Shown here piece by piece: positions 58,496 through 64,000 of a stretch of 64,000 nucleotides of DNA (its first letter is position 1; each line of letters opens with the position of its first letter). Source of the DNA: Hymenochaete sp. R1 (taxonomy: Eukaryota > Basidiomycota > Agaricomycetes > Hymenochaetales > Hymenochaetaceae); NCBI GenBank assembly GCA_019400425.1, contig JAFREE010000073.1, positions 1-64,000 on the forward strand, written 5' to 3'. Both the position numbers and the translations under genes were made by a program. Below the pieces are notes generated by a model, which saw only the letters and a list, made by a program, of their open reading frames with translations, had not been told where the DNA came from and made no database searches.

Positions 58496-60374
58496 ATGCT
58501 ACGGCGATTCGGAGGATACACTGCATTGTCTACTTCTTCATCGGGTGCACTTGAACTTGGCACCAAAGGGAATGGCAGTCGCAGAGGATGGTTTCGTACT
58601 CTTGCGTTCTGCGTGGTCACGGTCTTTCTCGTGTATGTTCTCGTTTTGGGTATTGGAAACGAAGCAAAGGAAGCTGCGCAGCGGATTATAGATGACTTGG
58701 AACTGTCTGAATGGGGGTTCAAAGGTAATTGTCGTTTTATCATGAAGAATACTGCGTAATGGTATTCTCATCATCGGGTGGCAACAGGCCAGAACGCACA
58801 AGAATATAAAAAGCTCATACACTACAGAACTCTAGAGGATAAAGAGCTGGACTTCGGTAATGTTTTCTGCTTCGCTCCCGATCCACATCTTCTGAATTCA
58901 TTTTATTTTATAGATAATCCGTCGAGGCGGGTCATCTTTGTAGGCGATATCCATGGCCGTTTTGAATCCCTTTCGTTCGTATCTGCTTAAGTATATTGGT
59001 GGGCTAAAAATCTCACCTTGCCTTCAGAATACTTCTCCAAAAGCTTTCGTACAATCCCTCCTCGGATAGACTCATTCACACAGGTGACTTCCTCGCCAAG
59101 GGACCATTTCCTGGTTCCATTGCCTCGTTGGACTTCATGGCGGCTAACAACATATCTGGCGTCCGCGGCAACCATGATGACGTCGTCATAGGCTGGCGCG
59201 GATGGATTGAGCGTGTCTTATCTCACCGGAAAGGTCGAAAATGGTTAGAGAAACTAGAAAAGAAGGGTAAAAAGGAGGCGAGAGCCTATTTAAAGGCGCT
59301 GAAGAAAGGGAAGGGCAGGGGTAGGGAAGACTGGAAGGTCATTCCTGATGACTGGGAATTCCTTGGTGATCACTACAATGTCGCTCGGGCTATGACGTCT
59401 GCGCACGCTTCATATCTTCTGTCTCTTCCACTTGTCTTACACATCCCTCGACTGCACGCTTTTGTCGTTCACGCTGGTATCCTGCCCGTTGACCCGGAAA
59501 GGAGCATCACATCGGACAGACAACCGCTTTCCCACCTACCAGTACTTGAGGATGTGCCCATAGCTGCCGAAGGATCTAAGGAGAAGGTGGATGTTGTTAG
59601 GAAACTGAGATCGACCCAGGAACGAGCAGTTTTAGAAGATATTCCTCAGAATGGCGATCAATGGGTTCTTATGAATATGCGAAGTGTCTTGGACGATAAC
59701 TCGATATCAAGGTGAGCATACCTTTTGAAATAGCTGACATGCATCTCTTTCTTACTTTGGTGCGTCCTCGCCACTTGTTAGAGACTCCAAGGATGGTTCA
59801 CCTTGGGCATCCCTATGGAACGCCATCATCAGCCGATGCGGCGGATTTGACGTAGACGATCGGGTTTCAAGCGTTTCTGGTAATTCTATCTCTTCTTCGA
59901 CCACCAATGATCATTCTTCGGACGACGAAGATGAAGACATTTCCACGGAAGGCGACGCCGGCGATGTCGCTTCATTTTTGAAGAAAGAAAAGCCTTTGCC
60001 ATGCCATCCCGCGACTATCATATACGGTCACGCCGCTTCACGCGGTTTGGATATTCAGCGTTGGTCGAAGGGACTCGATTCGGGATGCGTGCGTGCTACT
60101 TGAAGGCCCTCGCTCATATAACTTATTAACTGATAAGCGTTCATTACTGATACAGGTATATGGTCGTCATATGTCAGCGCTCATCCTAATACCACCGTCC
60201 CGATCTTCCGATTCATTCGACGAGTCGACGTCAGAAGAAAATGATGAAGAAATTGTCGAAGACGACGATGAAGATTTGGTTTTTGAGTTGCGATCCAAGA
60301 GGTCCCGATTCGGCGACGCAGATGGAAGCACAGCACGTGCACGAGTAGTGAGCGTCGTGTGCGAGGAGCTTTAG
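58496..60374 (+). CDS. Membrane-anchored calcineurin-like phosphoesterase (PPN2-type endopolyphosphatase)
   Basis: Six exons: 58496-58724, 58788-58856, 58914-58974, 59028-59711, 59782-60088 and 60156-60374 (1569 nt, 522 residues). One N-terminal membrane helix (LAFCVVTVFLVYVLVLGIG, about residues 37-55) anchors a metallophosphoesterase domain. That domain has the metal-binding blocks FVGDIHGRF, HTGDFLAKGP, GVRGNHDD, VHAG and IIYGHAASRG. The layout matches the fungal PPN2-like vacuolar enzymes, which hydrolyse polyphosphate inside the chain. An insert near residues 185-215 is lysine-rich, and two acidic serine-rich stretches lie in the C-terminal half. Substrate and vacuolar site are inferred from family likeness. 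It shares a short divergent promoter with eIF1A. Confidence 0.85.
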
Positions 60375-60709
60375 ACTGCCATCCTTAGGCATAAAGTCAT
60401 GATATAGAGCTGAGAAAGACGTAGAATGTAGAGTAGACATACACAGATACGTTCGGCAGTGTTGCGTTTCGTTTTACATTATTCGTACAGGTAGTTGTAT
60501 AGCATAAGTACAGTATAGGGCTTGTAATTTCTCGCTATTTTCTGCCCTTCCACGACATTCCAGGCGAAAATGGAGTGAGGAGAGACGATTTCAAGACAGA
60601 AGACTCGCAAGCGCCAGATTTGCAACCTAATTGTGAAGTGCGAGGGCCAGTCCAGCCATAGTAGGATATTGACAGTAACAAAGCCAGTGAGGAGCTCAAA
60701 ATGACTTAC
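60375..60709. other. Tail-to-tail region with an unresolved last exon
   Basis: The phosphoesterase (+) and the disordered-protein gene (-) converge here. On the minus strand a good acceptor (CACAATTAG) at about 60627-60635 should start the last exon of the latter. One frame continues to a stop at about 60479. The other, better-looking one (ending SWKGRK) stops near 60540 but does not match the donor phase. Confidence 0.4.
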
Positions 60710-63225
60710 GTGTTCCCCAACCCAGAAAAGCCAAACCCGTCCATAAAATCCTCATCCTCATCGACTTCTACAAGCCCGCCCATCCTAGCACCAGACAACA
60801 AGCGAAGAAGGCCACCATGCTCCTCGTCGCTTTCTAATACCTGATTCAAGTTTGATGATTGGACTCGAGCGGCGGGAGAAGAAGAGTTGGGTATGAGGAT
60901 GGTGGGCGGGTGGGTTGGTCGAGGGAGTATTCGAGAAGAAATTTTGCGGAGTGATGATGTAGGCTGATTATATGCGTGCGAGTTTGGACGAGATTTGGGT
61001 TGAGAAGGCGGAGGTCGTGTTTTAACAGAAGGGGACGACAATTCATGATTCGCGATACTGGTACTGTCTCCATCTATATTTTCTCCTTCATCTTCTCCGT
61101 TCGACAGAAACGACAGAACCGAAGGAAACGAGCGGGCTTTCCCGACCTCATTTCTATGTGGCGTTGAGGGTTTTGTTGGGAGGTTTGACCACCGCACGCT
61201 CGCCTTGCGCTTCGTTGAAAGAGTCGGATTGGGCATACCGTCGCTCTGGGCGCGATCATCGACATTAAAGAAGGACACAGAACGTTGGGTGGGTATGGGG
61301 CTTGAGGCAGCAATGTGGGGTTCTATCGTATGCCTCCTCGTCACAGGCGAATTTCTTTGAGAAGCTCCGAGCGAAAACCGTTGGTCCAACGCTGCGCAGC
61401 TGATGTCCTGCGATAATTCCAAGGCGGTTACATCATAGACGGACGCACGTGAAGGAGAAATTGGCTGAGAATGGGCCTGGGTTTGTGAACGCATCACGTC
61501 GCGAGCTGTCTCCTTGAAACTGCTCAGCATCGAGCTCAGAGCGCGAAGAGGCTTTTGAGAAGCCCTAGGAAGCTGGGGTTTCGGATCAAAAGTCACGTTG
61601 TCTTCATTGCCTGCATGCATGCTGGACAAATGTGGGATGCAAGATGGTTGACCAGAATGCTTTTGAATCGAGAGGTCTGAATAATGGTTGACATCAACCA
61701 TCTCGCGTCCCGAGGCGGCTATATCATCTTGAAATAGTCAGATGATATTGCACTAGGTAATTCAATTGACATAGTGTGACAATTTTACTTACATGCAAGC
61801 TTTGGATTTAATCTTGAGGAAGCGTGATCCGTGTCTTGATTCTCCAGAAATTGCGTGTCGGACGTATTTTTTGATCTTGACGGGGGCGCATTTCTATTAG
61901 TATCCGCTGCAGGATGTAATATGGCAGTATTATTATCGGTAATACCTTGGCGCAACGTGCTATGAGGAGGATGAGAAGGAAAGTGACCGGAAGGACGCCT
62001 TTTGTTGATAGTAATTCTGGAATCAAAGACGGGAGAATTCTCGTCCACAGATGACAGCGGGAGTCTGAGGGGTTCAATATCATCCCGGAGAGGCCTTCTG
62101 CGTACCCTTGAAATTACAATGATGAAGTAACAATAATCGGGACAGGGCCGACTCACTTGTCAAATTTTGCCGATAAAGAACCAGTATGCTCTTCAAACGA
62201 AGTCAGAGTGAGAGGCGTCGTCAGTTGAGAGCATACTGTCTTGCTTCTCGGTGCTCTATGAGAGCGGAGACTAGAGTCAAGAGTCTGAGTCTGACCGGAG
62301 GATGTCGATATAGTTCGTGACGTGATCCACTGAGTAAGAGGCCTGATTGATTTCTCTCGAAAATCGGAAAATTCAATAAATGATGACTTGATCGTATGAG
62401 GCACTCGAGAATTGATCATTCTGGCCCGCCTGTCGCATCCTGGCGATGGTGAGGTTTTTGGTGGAGAGAATTGAGCTACTCGGAGAGGTACCGCTATGCT
62501 TACTGGCGGAGAGTCAGGCGTCTCGTCCAAGGACACGCGAGAACAAGCGGCAGCTCGTTGTATGCGCTTTGAGAAAGCTATTCCCCGATCTCGGCGATTT
62601 ATTTTAATCGGTTTCCTTGTCTTAGAGTATTTCTTCCTTCGACAGGCATGGCGTGATATGAGGCAGGAACCTGTACCATTAGAGCCATTTTCTGATATAT
62701 GTATGCCTTCCGACGATTGCGGAGTTGCTCGATTCAAGTCGCTATCAGACGATAAGATAACTCTGCTACCGTTACGGGTGTATGTCGACTGAGTCGTCCG
62801 TTCCCTTAATCGAGGGCTGTCAGTGGCTTGCTGTCGGGTGAAGTCATCCACAGCCAACATGCCCGACGAGCCTGAACATGGAGAAGTGAAACTCAAGGCA
62901 AAATCGGAAGAACCATCAACGTCCGCGTTCCCTGGTAGCTTCTTGTTGGTGTCTTTCCGCCGGCTATAGTTGCGAGGTTCCAAGTTGTTGTAGTAGCCTA
63001 GGCAAGGGTCAACAGGCGCAGCCGCTCTACGCCTTTTCTTCGTAATCTGAGGGCCATGAGCTGAATATCTGAGCTTTGTCAGCTCATCTACTCACAATCA
63101 TACTAGATTCCGTCTCTATAGATTCATTTCTTCCATATCCCACAACCATGGTCGAGGTGGAAATGAAAGAGGGGTTTGAGTTCAACCCAATTCAAGTCGC
63201 TCGGAGGAAGTGAAGTGTCGATCAT
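60710..63225 (-). CDS. Large disordered basic protein, unknown function
   Basis: Supported minus-strand exons are 63147-63225 (start MIDTSLPPSDL), 62157-63060, 61793-62106 and 60710-61727, all phase-consistent. A short final exon follows in 60479-60635. The product exceeds 770 residues. It is rich in S, P, R, K and T and mostly disordered, with basic nuclear-localisation-like patches (GPQITKKRRRAAAP, RKPIKINRRDRG) and an acidic end (LVEVDEDEDFMDGFGF). It has no membrane helix or catalytic motif. The composition fits a nuclear or cell-cycle regulator with many phosphosites, but the family is not recognised. It is divergent to the ubiquitin-ligase gene, so the two probably share a promoter. Confidence 0.6.
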
Positions 63226-63445
63226 GACGATCTGACGCGACAGACGAACCTGGCTCGGAAACGCGACACAAACCGGAGGCTGAAGAACGAAGAGTCGACT
63301 TAGCTCCGCTCTTTCGTGTCGTCCGGGGAGACGAGGTAGCTCTGGCACTGTTCGTCTACCATTATTTCTTGCTTCGCACACAAGTTTTGAAACTGCGGGA
63401 AATATGCTGCGTACCGCAGTCCATGGACCCACTCCAGGATCCAGT
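63226..63445. promoter_or_regulatory. Compact divergent promoter
   Basis: About 180-220 bases separate the start of the minus-strand disordered protein (63225) from the plus-strand ubiquitin-ligase candidate (ATG at 63404 or 63446). The minus frame stays open back to 63432 but contains no ATG upstream of 63225. Confidence 0.4.
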
Positions 63446-64000
63446 ATGGACAGTCATCATGGACCCGGGCGTCTACCAGAACTTATTGTGATCTCGGACA
63501 GCGAAGACGACAACGATAACGACGCTCTACTCGACGAGCGTCCTCCGAAGCGCCAAAAGTCAAAGTCTCCGTTACCATTCGGCATGCTCGAAGGCTCTGC
63601 AGACAAGGTTGGAAGAGGGATTGCAGGCTGGATCGATGACCTTTCACAATCAGGGCGCGATGAGAACGAGCGAAAGGGCGAAGGCTCAGGGGAAGGGAAC
63701 AGTATCTTGGGAAAGTCCCTCGCTTGTATTAGCAGTCAAGAAACTCAACCCAACATCGGACTAGTAGAACGTGCGGACAATCCAAAGCAGTCAGGTTCCT
63801 CCCAGCTTTTTACGCCCGGTATCAAAGATGAAGAACCGGCCGTCAGATTGCTAGCTCAAGTCCTTGAAATCATTCCGGACGTGGATCCAGAACATGCTCG
63901 CGGTCTTCTGGTACAAAACTATGCAGCGTGCGGAGAAGATGTTGTCGCAACAGTTCTGCACAACCTATTTGAGACCAGTTACCCAAAGGTAGATAGGAAA
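63446..64000 (+). CDS. 5' part of a probable RNF216-like RBR ubiquitin ligase (runs off the window)
   Basis: An uninterrupted frame from the ATG at 63446 reaches the window end (185 residues seen). An in-frame ATG at 63404 would add 14 residues. It opens with LPELIVISDSEDDND, a hydrophobic core followed by acidic/serine residues, which is a textbook SUMO-interacting motif. KRQKSKSP is a basic patch. Near residues 145-185 the helical segment LAQVLEIIPDVDPEHARGLL, then CGEDVVATVLHNLFE, has the UBA/CUE-like spacing found before the RING-IBR-RING of fungal RNF216-like proteins. The catalytic part would lie beyond 64000, so the family call is tentative. Confidence 0.55.
   Translation, partial: MDSHHGPGRLPELIVISDSEDDNDNDALLDERPPKRQKSKSPLPFGMLEGSADKVGRGIAGWIDDLSQSGRDENERKGEGSGEGNSILGKSLACISSQETQPNIGLVERADNPKQSGSSQLFTPGIKDEEPAVRLLAQVLEIIPDVDPEHARGLLVQNYAACGEDVVATVLHNLFETSYPKVDRK

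Noticed and set aside
63226..63432. N-terminal extension of the disordered protein up to 63432
   Set aside because: The frame there opens with GTG and has no ATG before a stop, so the first usable start is 63225 unless a further exon exists.

Overview
This window looks like nuclear DNA of a filamentous basidiomycete, most likely an Agaricomycete. The genes are cut by many short introns (about 50-70 bases, GT-AG, with occasional GC-AG) and by very small exons. The gene content includes lineage-typical families: DUF6533 membrane proteins, GH5 cellulases, OPT and POT peptide transporters, a Q-rich metacaspase and small 'MCxF...' cysteine-rich proteins. There is no prokaryotic, viral or CRISPR signal and no intact transposon.

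Layout, left to right. 0-2.4 kb: an unrecognised protein on the minus strand (515-1429). 2.4-5.1 kb: an MFS transporter (+). 5.8-7.6 kb: a secreted GH5 endoglucanase (+). 9.1-9.5 kb: a very short Zn2Cys6 protein (+), then 2.9 kb without a recognisable gene. 12.4-16.2 kb: an OPT oligopeptide transporter (-). 17.2-20.9 kb: a BAR-like protein with a long disordered tail (-). 21.3-23.3 kb: Mediator subunit Med19/Rox3 (+). 24.4-28.0 kb: cytosolic methionyl-tRNA synthetase (+). 30.2-32.7 kb: a POT/PTR2 peptide transporter (+). 33.7-36.6 kb: a metacaspase (+). 37.0 kb: an intron-containing tRNA-Glu (-).

The second half starts with a more accessory-looking stretch. Two DUF6533 paralogs (39.5-41.4 kb + and 48.4-50.2 kb -) flank a cytochrome P450 (45.2-47.3 kb +). 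They are followed by a weak small-gene candidate, a small cysteine-rich protein and its possible neighbour, an orphan coiled-coil protein and a second GH5 endoglucanase (54.7-56.6 kb -). Housekeeping returns with eIF1A (57.5-58.2 kb -), a membrane-anchored PPN2-like polyphosphatase/metallophosphoesterase (58.5-60.4 kb +), a large disordered basic protein (60.7-63.2 kb -) and the 5' part of a probable RNF216-like ubiquitin ligase (63.4 kb to window end, +).

Functionally the window mixes housekeeping genes (MetRS, eIF1A, Med19, tRNA-Glu) with nutrient acquisition genes (two GH5 cellulases, OPT and POT peptide uptake, MFS) and accessory genes (P450, DUF6533 pair, cysteine-rich orphans). I see no co-regulated pathway cluster that can be proved from sequence alone. 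The best leads for something undescribed are the DUF6533 pair around the P450, the stand-alone zinc-cluster protein, the cysteine-rich gene pair and the extreme micro-exons. Exon borders were read by hand from splice signals and reading-frame continuity. I checked summed lengths for frame where stated, but single borders may be off by a base.
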